Of a stretch of DNA of 64,000 bases, positions 17,830 to 27,622 are shown piece after piece. Numbering within the stretch: position 1 is the first letter of the stretch; the number at the start of each line of letters is the position of its first letter. A program made the position numbers and the translations under genes. The notes beneath the pieces were generated by a model. It had not been told where the DNA came from. It was given only the letters and a program-made list of their open reading frames with translations, and ran no database searches. The DNA is from Meira nashicola (Eukaryota; Basidiomycota; Exobasidiomycetes; Exobasidiales; Brachybasidiaceae), in assembly GCA_001600355.1 (NCBI GenBank), contig BCJU01000001.1:17443-81442 (forward strand), given 5' to 3'.

Positions 17830-19872
17830 TTAGAACAATTGTAACCAAAGCCAAACAATTAATGGTAAGATAATCATTGCCCTTATCTCACGTAAAATGT
17901 TCTTTTCTATATAAATTGGCCTATTCAACATAGCCGTCCTTCTGATTTCCCTTCTAGCCCTTGCTTCAAATCCACCCGTTGTGGATCGTAAAGGTGTAAT
18001 AGGAAACGCAGTCGAGGAAGAAGAAAATGTAATCAATTTATCTCTCAACCAACGATCCAATCCTCTGCCTAATCTCCATTTACGATCGATTATAAGAAAG
18101 ATGATTAAAGCGAATAAAGATAAAGGGTATATTTTTGTCCAAATTTGAATTTGGTCAGGTAAAGCACAAGGCATGGCAATAGCATTTGCTCTTTGTGATT
18201 GATCGTCCCATGTTAAAAGCATTCTTGCATAACCAGGTGTATGTACGCCTCCAGTCATACTGAAAGCTTTCAAAGTTAATTCTTCAGCAAAATTATCTTT
18301 TTTATCATGCTTATGCATATATCGATGTCGAACGTGACAATGATCATGATCATCTCCGGAAAAGATTAATTGAGCATTTGAATGATGTAAGAGCCATTGA
18401 GAGACCGGTCTTGCAATTGTATTCTGATAAGTTGCATATTGATCGACACCTTGTTCTATGCTATCTCTATGAAAAGATTCTCTGTGCCAGCCTTGATCAT
18501 CGATTCGAATCTGTTGAGATGAATCATTCACATTCATGAGAGAATGCTGTGTTACGGAACAAGGTGTTCCCGCTGGTCTATAGAGGGGTATATGTGAGAT
18601 CAAGATACGCACAGGCTCTGGGATATTAGAATTGTCTGTAACGTGTGTGCTTTGCATTCCTTCGATAAAGTCCAATGTTTCTGAAAATCGTGCTTTTCCT
18701 TCTTTATACCATTGTGGATCTTCGATTTGTTGATGAGAATCAAGATGATCCTGTTGTTTCAACCATGCTGACTCCATCTCCTCTTGACCTTTTTTATCAT
18801 CGAAAGAAGTAGTAGCCGGTGACATTCCTGCAAGATGCAAGGCATCCACTAATGTGATTTCATGCGTTGGACTTTCACTGTTGCTGTTCAAGTATAATGG
18901 GAATCTAGCATTCACCGTTCTCTTCCATTCATTTGATTCGACTACGATTCGATCAGGACCGCCTTTCGGTCGTAAAATCACCCTTTGCGAAGGTGAAAGC
19001 TTTGAAAAAGAAGGAAGAGGTGCCCTCTTTCGGTGTTGATCAAAAGATTGATTTGTATTCTCAACATTTTCTCTTTGCCCTTCTAGGATGTCCCTATTCG
19101 TGATTGTATGATGCAATTCAGGTCGACTGTTCTTGAGCGATTGTCCAATAGACCATGTAAATCTTTTGCGTTCAACGTCATACCACGTTCCCCAGGATTG
19201 CAGCCATCTTTGACGAGATTCAAGACTTTCACCTTCGAATATAATATTATGCGTTAAGGGTATCCTAACGTCATGATTACCAGGCACATAAATCGTTGGA
19301 ACACGTTCTAAAAACAGGCTCTTGAATCGTGAAACGTGACGTTCATAGCGCAATACATCTTCATTCGTACTAAGTGCTCTTCTACCGCCATCCAATAAAT
19401 CACCCAACCAAATCACTGAATCACTTTGAGCACGTCCCTGGGTTCGAACGACTGCTTGAAATGCTTTTCGTACATATGTGTTTGCGGCCCATCGAACGAT
19501 TCCATAAACTATTTTATGTAAACCTAGCGGTAAATTGTTCAGATTTTCGTACGAATCTCGATCGATCAATTGTGGATCCGCCAAGATTGTGATCATCATT
19601 CGTTGTACACCACGAGTAGGATTTGCATCTTTTGAAGTAGAAGCATGATCGGAGGGAATGCAACGAAGAGAGCTAAGCAAAAATGAAAGTCTTTCATTCC
19701 ATAAAACGATTAAAACACCCGCCCATCGTAGTATATGAATCGTTCCACGACCATCAGTGAAAAGAACGTTTAACGTTTTACGTAGAATTCCCCTTTGCTG
19801 TTTCACCTTATTATCGTTATCATGATCGATCGTTGTATAGTCATCATCACGCTCATGCAATGGCAATACCAT
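17830..19872 (-). CDS. Cdc1/Ted1/MPPE1-family GPI-remodelling phosphoesterase
   Basis: Membrane metallophosphoesterase of the family that removes ethanolamine-phosphate from GPI-anchor mannoses in the ER/Golgi (yeast Cdc1 and Ted1, mammalian PGAP5/MPPE1). 680 aa. Seen: an N-terminal hydrophobic segment (~45-72), then the metallophosphatase motifs ADPQ (98-101, first metal ligands), GDLLDGGR (157-164), GNHDV (198-202), ILISHIPLYRP, and SGDDHDHCHVRHRY, the characteristic 'GxDHDxC' of this family. Two C-terminal hydrophobic spans follow (IYPLSLFALIIFLII and MIILPLIVWLWLQLF). A ~150-residue hydrophilic insert separates motifs 3 and 4. Whether it is the Cdc1 or the Ted1 orthologue is undecided. 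No intron seen. Divergent from the orphan gene at 20262. Confidence 0.85.
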   Translation of the reverse strand: MVLPLHERDDDYTTIDHDNDNKVKQQRGILRKTLNVLFTDGRGTIHILRWAGVLIVLWNERLSFLLSSLRCIPSDHASTSKDANPTRGVQRMMITILADPQLIDRDSYENLNNLPLGLHKIVYGIVRWAANTYVRKAFQAVVRTQGRAQSDSVIWLGDLLDGGRRALSTNEDVLRYERHVSRFKSLFLERVPTIYVPGNHDVRIPLTHNIIFEGESLESRQRWLQSWGTWYDVERKRFTWSIGQSLKNSRPELHHTITNRDILEGQRENVENTNQSFDQHRKRAPLPSFSKLSPSQRVILRPKGGPDRIVVESNEWKRTVNARFPLYLNSNSESPTHEITLVDALHLAGMSPATTSFDDKKGQEEMESAWLKQQDHLDSHQQIEDPQWYKEGKARFSETLDFIEGMQSTHVTDNSNIPEPVRILISHIPLYRPAGTPCSVTQHSLMNVNDSSQQIRIDDQGWHRESFHRDSIEQGVDQYATYQNTIARPVSQWLLHHSNAQLIFSGDDHDHCHVRHRYMHKHDKKDNFAEELTLKAFSMTGGVHTPGYARMLLTWDDQSQRANAIAMPCALPDQIQIWTKIYPLSLFALIIFLIIDRKWRLGRGLDRWLRDKLITFSSSSTAFPITPLRSTTGGFEARARREIRRTAMLNRPIYIEKNILREIRAMIILPLIVWLWLQLF

Positions 19873-20261
19873 ATGATATCAAATCGCTTTGCTTGGCAAC
19901 GATATAAGACAAGATGGTAATGGTGCTTCGAATAGAGAGAAGATTTGTATACATTGATGTGTAATAAAAAGTCTGTACATGTGTACTTTAAAGCGTGGAA
20001 GCCAGACTTACACGCTAAAAAGCGCCGGCTCACGCATTTATCATACGGAAAAATCCAACGCGTCTTTTTTTTTTCTCTAGTTTACAAAACCTTCCCCGCT
20101 AAAAATGATAAAGTATCTGTATGCATGCATGATCGATATTTGCATCCACTTCCCTATCAATCCTCATATCTTTTACTACGAACTCCTTTTGAGGTCGAAA
20201 AGGGACCATTCTTGCGCTATGTGCTTGCTAAAATGATCACTGCTCTATATCATCTCTGAAA
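19873..20261. other. Divergent promoter region
   Basis: About 390 bp between the Cdc1/Ted1-like gene and the orphan plus-strand gene. ATGCATGCAT at 20121-20130 and a T-run near 20070. The open frame 19945-20259 shows no protein-like pattern and is left out. Confidence 0.5.
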
Positions 20262-21563
20262 ATGTCAATGGTCGCTCTAACTTCGCAACCGGTCCAATTA
20301 CCACTTCCTGTTCAATCTGACTTTTCAGATCGTGTAAAGAAGCAAAATGGTCAAGAACGGTTTTGGATGCATCGTCGTGATGCGATCAGCGTCGAATCTG
20401 GAGGTACTGCAATGAAGGAGAATAGAGGTTTAGATGTTTCAAAGGTAGAAATAGACGAGAAGTGTGTTCACAATGGCGAAGAAAACTTGACTGCTGCGAT
20501 TACTTTGAAGGAAACGAAAGAGAAAGATGAACATACGCCACAAGAAATAGACTGCCAATCGGACCGTAATGATCGTAGAAAGCAAAGGAAGGCGAAGAGA
20601 GATGCAAATATGGCCGCTTACGGCAGAAAGAAACGGAGAGATCCGCTTTTGGAAGCTCGATTATCCTTGCTAGGACTAGCAAATACGCAAAGCAATGACA
20701 TACCAGCATCACAAATATCAGTAAATGTGGAAGAGAGAAGGATGAGTGCAGAAAATGATCGACACGAAGACATGGCCGAATCAGCGGCGGTCACTTCTCC
20801 TGCTTTCGGATTAATGGTTCCATATAATACAATGTCTAGTATCTTATCTGATGTTTCATATGAAGAGGGATCTTTGATGTCGCATAGCATAAGTTATCAA
20901 AGTACTATGGCGGTTGACGAGATGCATAGGAGGGATAGTGAATCAAACAGTATGAATTTCATGCATGATTCAGTGCAAATTCGTTCAAAAGACGGTAAAC
21001 AAAGTTCATCTCTCAATCCACCTTCAACACCAAAGCATGAAAGTACAAAATCCACTTTGCTCGCATATATTCAAGCTTCACCAGCTATCACTGAAAATAG
21101 CCGAGCATCCAGTGGCAGTACGGTGAACACATCAATCTTATTTCCAAATCGTGAAAGTCAAAGGAGCAGTTTGGGAATGCTTTTGATTGCCAATGATGAC
21201 ATCTTTCCTAAACCGCCCATTCGAAGAGGATATGATACCTTTTCCGATGATGGAACTATACTCGCACGCGGAGCATTGGATATGGACGAAGAGACACCTA
21301 AAGCAAGACCGATAGAAATTGATGAATTTGACTATAGAGATAAACCTTTGCCCGCTATTCGAGATTCATCAGAAGACGATAGAACGATCCGGCAATTCAT
21401 TCCACCCTCATCGCCCATACCTTCACTAATTAGAGATGGACCGAATTTCTTACAAGCTCAAAATGCGATCGGACTTTCGCTTATGCCTACATCCGAAAAA
21501 CCAACTATTCCATCAAAATCATACCGTAAAAAGCCTGCCACTTTTTCCTCTGACCCGTGTTGA
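20262..21563 (+). CDS. Disordered orphan protein
   Basis: A 433-aa single-exon frame I do not recognise. Polar throughout, with no membrane span or signal peptide. Visible: a basic cluster NDRRKQRKAKRDANMAAYGRKKRRD (~105-129) that looks like a bipartite nuclear-localisation signal and is followed by a predicted helix LLEARLSLLGLANTQ; a Ser-rich middle; and a C-terminal part with RPIEIDEFDYRDKPLPAIRDSSEDD and proline-rich PPSSPIPS. It is probably nuclear and intrinsically disordered (inference). Codon use and length argue for a real gene. The start is the first ATG after an in-frame stop. Confidence 0.6.
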   Translation: MSMVALTSQPVQLPLPVQSDFSDRVKKQNGQERFWMHRRDAISVESGGTAMKENRGLDVSKVEIDEKCVHNGEENLTAAITLKETKEKDEHTPQEIDCQSDRNDRRKQRKAKRDANMAAYGRKKRRDPLLEARLSLLGLANTQSNDIPASQISVNVEERRMSAENDRHEDMAESAAVTSPAFGLMVPYNTMSSILSDVSYEEGSLMSHSISYQSTMAVDEMHRRDSESNSMNFMHDSVQIRSKDGKQSSSLNPPSTPKHESTKSTLLAYIQASPAITENSRASSGSTVNTSILFPNRESQRSSLGMLLIANDDIFPKPPIRRGYDTFSDDGTILARGALDMDEETPKARPIEIDEFDYRDKPLPAIRDSSEDDRTIRQFIPPSSPIPSLIRDGPNFLQAQNAIGLSLMPTSEKPTIPSKSYRKKPATFSSDPC

Positions 21564-22406
21564 TCCACTCTATATACATTTGGCGATGTATCATGTAGCA
21601 TTATTGTCTGCTGTACTTTTCTCCGCAGAATCTGTATCATATTGTTCCCTATCTATTTGTCATTCTCAATGAGTTGATGAACTTCTTTTTTCTCTTGATT
21701 TGACGTGAAACGGATTTTTTTCCGGACTCGGTCTTATGATTCGGAAGACAAAGTATATTCAAGCCGGGTCTTAAAGCCCTGACCGACCAAAAAAAAAGGT
21801 ATGATGCATGTATGAAATCGTGTCAAGCGGGGAAACTTTAGGCAACTGCATAAATTCACGCCCAACGAGCTCGCCTTCTATCGAATTCAGCCTTTTTGTA
21901 CGCCCAACAAAACAAACATTTGTTGGTATTTGTATTCAGGATAACATATGTATTCATCTCAAATATAAATTTTGACCTATGGTAATTACACTTTTTCTTA
22001 GATGCGCGTTTTTTTATATTCATACCCTAGGCGTTCCGGTATCTTTTCGTAGAATCACTCAGGGCGTTCGGACGCTCTAATGTAGGACTTTTTTCTCGAT
22101 CTTCTCATTCACGTACGCGTTGCCCTTGTTTGCATAGTACAATAAACACTGTTCCTTTGCCTTGAAATTTTTTTGATCTCTTAGTCTAAAGATAATCTAG
22201 CACATTTGCTGCATCTCTCTCGGTTCGGTCATTTTCCCCCAATTTCAACAGACGGCTTTCTTGCCAGCCGGATGAGAAGAAGCGAAAGAAGAAAATGAAA
22301 AAAAAAATATGCTCGTACTATGCATCACCAATTCACTCCACTACCCTCATCATCATTCCATCATCCTAATCACCAATTTTACTTTGATCACATTGCTCTT
22401 TTCATC
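21564..22406. other. Citrate synthase upstream region
   Basis: About 840 bp, AT-rich. It includes CCGGACTCGG (21722-21731, a CCG-N4-CGG arrangement that a zinc-cluster factor could bind; inference), GGGCGTTCGGACGC near 22061, and several pyrimidine runs just before the gene, as often seen at strongly expressed fungal promoters. An in-frame upstream ATG at 22320 would add 29 residues ahead of the presequence and is not preferred. No other gene seen. Confidence 0.5.
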
Positions 22407-23905
22407 ATGATGAGCCTTTCAATCAACCGTGCGGCTATGCGTGCTGCAGCACCTGCCCGTCAATACGCAATCGCTTCTCAAAGCGTTCGTTTTGCCTCCA
22501 CTAAAACACTCAAAGATGCCGTTGCAGAAGTTGTTCCTGCTAAACGTGAACAATTGAAAAAACTCAAAGCTGATTACAACGATGCAAGCTTGGGTCAAAT
22601 TAAATTGGAAAACTTGTTGGGTGGCATGCGTGGCTTAAAAGTTATGCTATGGGAAGGTTCCGTTTTGGACTCTGAACGTGGTATCGCTTTCCACGGAAAA
22701 TCCATTCCTGATTGCGAGAAAGTTTTACCAACTGCTCAAGATATTGGCTTGTCCGGAAAAGAGATGCGTGAGTTTTTTGGAGGATGTTAATCATAGATTA
22801 CAAGTATGGAATTACTAACCCTTATCATTTTCTTTTCTTTTGCCCAGTTCCTGAATCTATGCTTTGGCTCTTGTTGACTGGACAAGTTCCAAGCAAGGAA
22901 GAAGTCAAACAATTGTCTGCCGAATTAGCATCAAAGGGTAAATTGCCAAGCTATGCTGAAAAGATCATCGACAGCTTCCCAAAGACTATGCACCCAATGA
23001 CACAATTCGCATCTGCCGTCGCTTCCCTTAACCACGACAGCAAATTTGCTGAAGCATACAAACAAGGTGTCCGTAAAACTGAATACTGGCAACCAACTTT
23101 GGAAGACTCTATCGATTTGATCGCTAAATTGCCTGCTATTGCCGCCCGTATTTATTACAACGTTTTCGGTCGTGGTGATGGTGCTCAAAAAATTGACTCA
23201 AACTTGGACTTGATCGGTAACTACTCTCAAATGATTGGTTACGGCGACAATGAGGGTATGATTGATTATTTACGTTTGTACATCGCCATCCACGGTGATC
23301 ACGAAGGTGGAAATGTCTCAGCTCACACTGCACACTTGGTCGGAAGTGCCTTGTCTGATCCTTATCTATCTTACTCTGCCGCTTTGTTGGGTTTGGCCGG
23401 TCCATTGCACGGATTGGCTAACCAAGAAGTTTTAGGTTGGGCTTTGGACATGCAAAAGAAGGTTGGCGATAACGCTAGCGAAGCAGACATTAAGGAATTC
23501 TTATGGTCTACCTTGAAGAGCGGTCGTGTTGTTCCAGGTTACGGACATGCAGTTTTGCGTATGCCTGACCCACGTTTCTCTGCTCTCTCTCGTTTCTGTG
23601 ACACACGTACAGAATTAAAGAATTCTCCAATCGTTCAATTGGTTCAAAAGACCAGTAGAGTTGCCCCTGAAGTTTTGAAAGAACACGGAAAGACCAAGAA
23701 CCCTTACCCCAACGTTGACGCAGCCAGTGGATGTGTTTTGTACGAATATGGATTAAAGGAATGGAGCTACTACACTGTCATCTTTGGTATCTCCCGTGCT
23801 TTGGGTGCTTTGCCTCAATTGGTTATGGACCGTGCTCTTGGATTGCCAATCGAACGTCCAAAGAGTCTCTCTATGGACGCTTTGGAAGAATTGTTGAAAA
23901 AATAA
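22407..23905 (+). CDS. CIT1: Mitochondrial citrate synthase (two exons)
   Basis: Condenses oxaloacetate and acetyl-CoA to citrate in the mitochondrial matrix (TCA cycle). Model: exons 22407-22767 and 22848-23905, 472 aa. The 80-nt intron has a GTGAGT donor, TACTAACC branch site and TTTTGCCCAG acceptor. It joins KEM to LPESMLWLLLTG, matching the family's PLPEGLFWLL. Seen: an Arg/Ala/Ser presequence (MMSLSINRAAMRAAAPARQY), then the type-I citrate synthase fold with the three catalytic sites in GPLHGLANQEVL (His), VVPGYGHAVLR (His) and NVDAASGCVLY (Asp). NVDAASG carries Ala where animal enzymes have His, a position I do not regard as catalytic. Start alternatives are ATG 22407 or 22410. Confidence 0.95.
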
Positions 23906-24241
23906 GCGAATGAAAATTTTCAAGCTTTAGCTACAAATCTTTACAGAGTCTTCCTTCATTCATCCGATTTGATGATCAGAAAATGATGCTCATACTGTCT
24001 TGTAATCGTAGTTCTTGTACGTCATACAAGATGCGCATCTCAAACAAATAGAAATGTTAATCTCCTTATTTTTCGATTTTTTTTGCGTACGTATTACACG
24101 ATTGATGTATTACACAATTGATTAAGGACATTCTGAAAAGGTAAAAATTAAATGGAAGCATTTGTATATGGAAGAATATAGAAGATACATGTAACGATTA
24201 ACCAAAACATAAAATTACGAGATTTTCAGTCTCTTTTAAGC
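23906..24241. other. Convergent 3' region
   Basis: About 335 bp between the stops of citrate synthase and the minus-strand zinc-cluster gene. AT-rich, with a near-duplicated 'GTATTACAC..ATTGAT' unit at about 24089-24121. Nothing else seen. Confidence 0.45.
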
Positions 24242-25849
24242 TCACTTCTTCACCTGAGCCCGACGTAAAAGTTCGCCAGTCACCATAGTAGAAACCTCAT
24301 ATAATTCTTCAGATGAGAGTTCGGTCAGATTGCCTTGACCGTTGGTGAGTGAAGAAGTAATTATTGCTGTGCGTTCTTGCTGCAATGATGATAAACGTGT
24401 TTGATCATCTTGAGCGTCGCCGTAATTGTGATATAATCGTTGACGGTAAATGGATGAACTTTCACGAGAAGAAATATTGTTCGAAAGAGGTGGTAAAGGG
24501 TGATTACGTTGATCTTTTACCCATGCTTCTCGACGCATGATAGAATTTTGAATTGGCTGCAAATTCTTTTGATGAGTAGATACAGCTTGCGTTGGATAAC
24601 GGTATAATTCCGTATAACTTTGCTCAATTTGACGATTACCAACTCTTTCTGTATTGTAGAATGCCCTTTGACCATTCTCTTGCGCATGATTGTTGATCAA
24701 AGGTTGCATTGTACCCGATTGTTGATTGACGGTATTTGTTGCCAAACGTGGTCGCTTTGCCAATGTTATGCGTGGATGAGGAAAATCCGGTCTTGAAGTG
24801 ATGCAATCGTGAGGAAATCCCCTACGGATACAACCATCACATGGTCCACTAGTAGAAGCACCAGGTTGTGCCCTTGAACATTTCGTTTTCATTCGAAAGC
24901 ATCGATCACAGCTCTTTCTTTGAGGAGCTGTGTTAAATGTTGTCGTATTAGATCGTTGTGCAGCCCTTACAAGCATTTGAGGAAAAGAATCATTGACTTC
25001 ATTATCTTTTTTCTCACTTTGAATTTCGTCAACCGAAACAATCTTTGCATTGCTATCACTTTTGTTCCTTTGATCTTGACATAGATTTTTCTCTTGGCTT
25101 TTTGTCTTGTTCATGTCTACTGAAGGCACAATCGGATTCTTTGTCATCCCGACTACCTTTTCCGTCTCTTTGTCAGCTGGACTAGGACTCTTGTAATCTT
25201 CAAAAGTGGTTGTAGAATCTGCACCAGAAGATAGATCGTCACTTTTTTGATTTTTCATACGTGATGGATCTGAAGATGCAGAAAAGACTGGAGTATTGTA
25301 AATATTTGCAGATGATTGACTAGATGTAGTACTGTCTGTGCTATTTGCTTCTTCCATTTGTCCTCCAATACGACTTTTTTGGTGATTTTGGGGCCTTACA
25401 CGTAAAAATGGCAAAGATTTTTCTGCTTTTTCATTTGGAAGGTTTGTTTTTTCATCTTGGTCTTGATTTTGATCTTGATCTTGTCTTTTGCGTTTTGCGC
25501 TTTTGTCCTCTGTTTCCTTTGACCAAATTTGATGATCATCGAATGATAAACGTCTTCTATGACGAAATTCTCGAAACATTCGATCTGATTTTGATATAGA
25601 AGTGAATGCGTTCTCTGCTTTAATTTGTGAAGCTTCTGATTCAGAGAATGCAGTTGGTTGTTCTTTTTCATCGTCGGAAGAATGACTTCTTTCCGAAGAA
25701 GTTGGCCAAACTTGTAAAATATTGTCCGATTCGTTAGAGATTGAATTATTTGTTTTTTTGACTTTGATCATAGTTTCGGATCGATTATTGATTAACAAAT
25801 CGCGATTAGGATGTGTTGGTGAAAATGATTTTTGAATGAGCAAAGGCAT
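24242..25849 (-). CDS. Zn(II)2Cys6 transcription factor, internal zinc cluster
   Basis: Probable fungal zinc-cluster regulator, 535 aa. The cluster is internal rather than N-terminal: RKS-C314-x2-C317-x6-C324-x12-C337-x2-C340-x8-C349, with a lengthened first loop (RAQPGASTSGP) rich in small residues. It is followed by a basic RITLAKRPR. The first ~310 residues are disordered and Lys/Asp/Gln/Ser-rich, with a (DQ/NQ)n stretch at 123-132. The C-terminal third contains a short helical ending, TELSSEELYEVSTMVTGELLRRAQ. No PF04082 domain is evident. The first ATG is used; Met27 is a possible alternative. Targets unknown. Confidence 0.82.
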   Translation of the reverse strand: MPLLIQKSFSPTHPNRDLLINNRSETMIKVKKTNNSISNESDNILQVWPTSSERSHSSDDEKEQPTAFSESEASQIKAENAFTSISKSDRMFREFRHRRRLSFDDHQIWSKETEDKSAKRKRQDQDQNQDQDEKTNLPNEKAEKSLPFLRVRPQNHQKSRIGGQMEEANSTDSTTSSQSSANIYNTPVFSASSDPSRMKNQKSDDLSSGADSTTTFEDYKSPSPADKETEKVVGMTKNPIVPSVDMNKTKSQEKNLCQDQRNKSDSNAKIVSVDEIQSEKKDNEVNDSFPQMLVRAAQRSNTTTFNTAPQRKSCDRCFRMKTKCSRAQPGASTSGPCDGCIRRGFPHDCITSRPDFPHPRITLAKRPRLATNTVNQQSGTMQPLINNHAQENGQRAFYNTERVGNRQIEQSYTELYRYPTQAVSTHQKNLQPIQNSIMRREAWVKDQRNHPLPPLSNNISSRESSSIYRQRLYHNYGDAQDDQTRLSSLQQERTAIITSSLTNGQGNLTELSSEELYEVSTMVTGELLRRAQVKK

Positions 25850-27622
25850 TAAAGCTAAAGAAGAAAATGAAAAGAAAGGAACAAAATTTGTTGTTAATCA
25901 AAATTATTGAAATCGGAATGTTGTGTGCCTGATGAGATATGGTAAGGAAAGAAGGGTAAGCGAAACAAAAAAAAAAGCGATGCCTATTTTATATTGTCGT
26001 CATGCATTTATTCAATGCCGCGAATAAGTCTGGCGTCACACACTCTTTTTTTTTCTTGTTGTTTGACGGAAGCTTGCCTTCTGCGTCCTTACGCCCGGGC
26101 GGAGAATTTCTGGTAGTTTTCCCAATTTTTCTCAATTTTTACCGCCGCCGCCGCCGCCGTTGGTCCTTTGCTGCTGTTGCTGCTGTATTGTAACCATTAG
26201 CCCCCTCCGCCGCTGCTTATTATTTTTGATCATCGCCGTCATTTTGTCATCGTTTTTTGCCTCCGCCCTTTTTTTTATATCCAAATTTCGGCGGACCGTC
26301 TACGAATTGAATTTATATCGGTTCTGCGTAAAAGAAATTCCGATATAAACGGTTACCAAAAAAATCATCCGTTAGCCCTGTTGTTGCGTATAAAAACGGA
26401 ATTTGAAAAGCCGTAATTGAGGCAAAATTGTTTATTATATATACCTCTTTAACTCCGATCACGGCTTACCATTTGATGTTCTTCATCAAAACTAACAAAA
26501 GAGTAAAATATTTTATCAAACCGTGGATAAACTCATGTAAAATGATCTTATACACAATCGCCACCGCCCCTTTCTTCCGCCGATCGTAGGCGTCCGCTGA
26601 TACACAATTTAATACAAATACAAATCAATACTATAAACACAATTCTTTCACGCCAATCTCTGCCAAAAAAAAAATATATTTTTAATTATTATTGGCGTCT
26701 CAGGAACGCCAAAAAGAAAAAAGGCAATCGGTAGCCATGAAGAATGGCTGCTATCTCAGGCACATCAAGATCATCAGGAGGCCCTTTCGTAAGATTGTTT
26801 GTTGTACCTTAATAAAATGTACCTGATAGCATAAACTTGCTTTGATTTAATAACATAAAGTGAAAATATAAAAATGCATTGATTGAAAACCATAATCAAT
26901 TTATGCTTACGCCGATTAAAAACGATAACATCTTTTGCGTGCTCAGCGCTTGATATCAGATCAAATATGTGAAATGTTCTATTTTTAAAGTCACAAACAT
27001 TTTCATATCAATGAACCGAAGTAAGACGCGGAAAAAGAAAAGGGTAAACAAAAAGACGCATACCAGACAGGGGCAAAAAAAAAAGAAAACAAGGCTAAAA
27101 CGTGTGCATTGTTCTTTTTTATGCATTAATTGTTTGTTTGTTCTTATTTCGAATATACCCGCAGAAAGGCTAAATAAATAGCCCAAACAAACAAAAAAAC
27201 AAAAGACCGTTGTAAACATAGTTTGCACTGTCAAACTGCTTTGTTTGCATTAGCGTGAAAAGAGAGAATGTCATTTAACTTTTAGTGTATCGAATAAGCG
27301 TCGCTTAAGCCACTTTCTTAGATCACTAGTACTTTCTGTGATATATTGGTTAAACCCCGCATCGGTATACTACATATATGCGTTGAAGAAAGAGAAAAGA
27401 CTATTACATTACGAAAAACGTTGCATGATTTTCCAATGCAGCTTTTTTATGAATAATTGAACTTTCTCACAGAAAAAGAGAGTAGTTCAGATAGATTAAA
27501 AAACGGGCCAAGATCTCCCCACAAAAGAAAGAGTACTTAAGTTGTTTCGAATCATTTCGTTTTACCATAATTACCATCATCATTCCTTTCTCTTCACGTT
27601 CTTTTCCTCTTCTTTAATCATT
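25850..27622. other. Long gene-free interval upstream of GH5
   Basis: About 1.8 kb with no convincing gene, the largest spacer in the window apart from the relic region. Contents: a (CCG)6 run at 26142-26159 in a locally GC-rich strip (~26080-26270); a perfect 10-bp inverted repeat TTTATATCGG/CCGATATAAA at 26312-26349; a TTGGCGT/ACGCCAA hairpin at 26692-26712; an AAGCG-T-CGCTT dyad at 27296-27306; and A/T-homopolymer-rich DNA. Part must be the promoters of the two divergent flanking genes. Frames at 26956-27234 and similar are low-complexity and rejected. Confidence 0.5.
26312..26349. repeat. Perfect 10-bp inverted repeat
   Basis: TTTATATCGG at 26312-26321 is the exact reverse complement of CCGATATAAA at 26340-26349, with an 18-nt loop. 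It could form a hairpin in DNA or RNA, or be a dyad for a dimeric regulator. A related AAATTCCG/CGGAATTT pair overlaps it and extends to ~26404. Confidence 0.6.

Noticed and set aside
19945..20259. 104-aa frame just upstream of the orphan gene
   Set aside because: Not in frame with the downstream gene, no domain, lies in a divergent promoter.
23136..23405. Minus-strand frames inside citrate synthase
   Set aside because: Shadows of a strongly conserved coding sequence on the plus strand.
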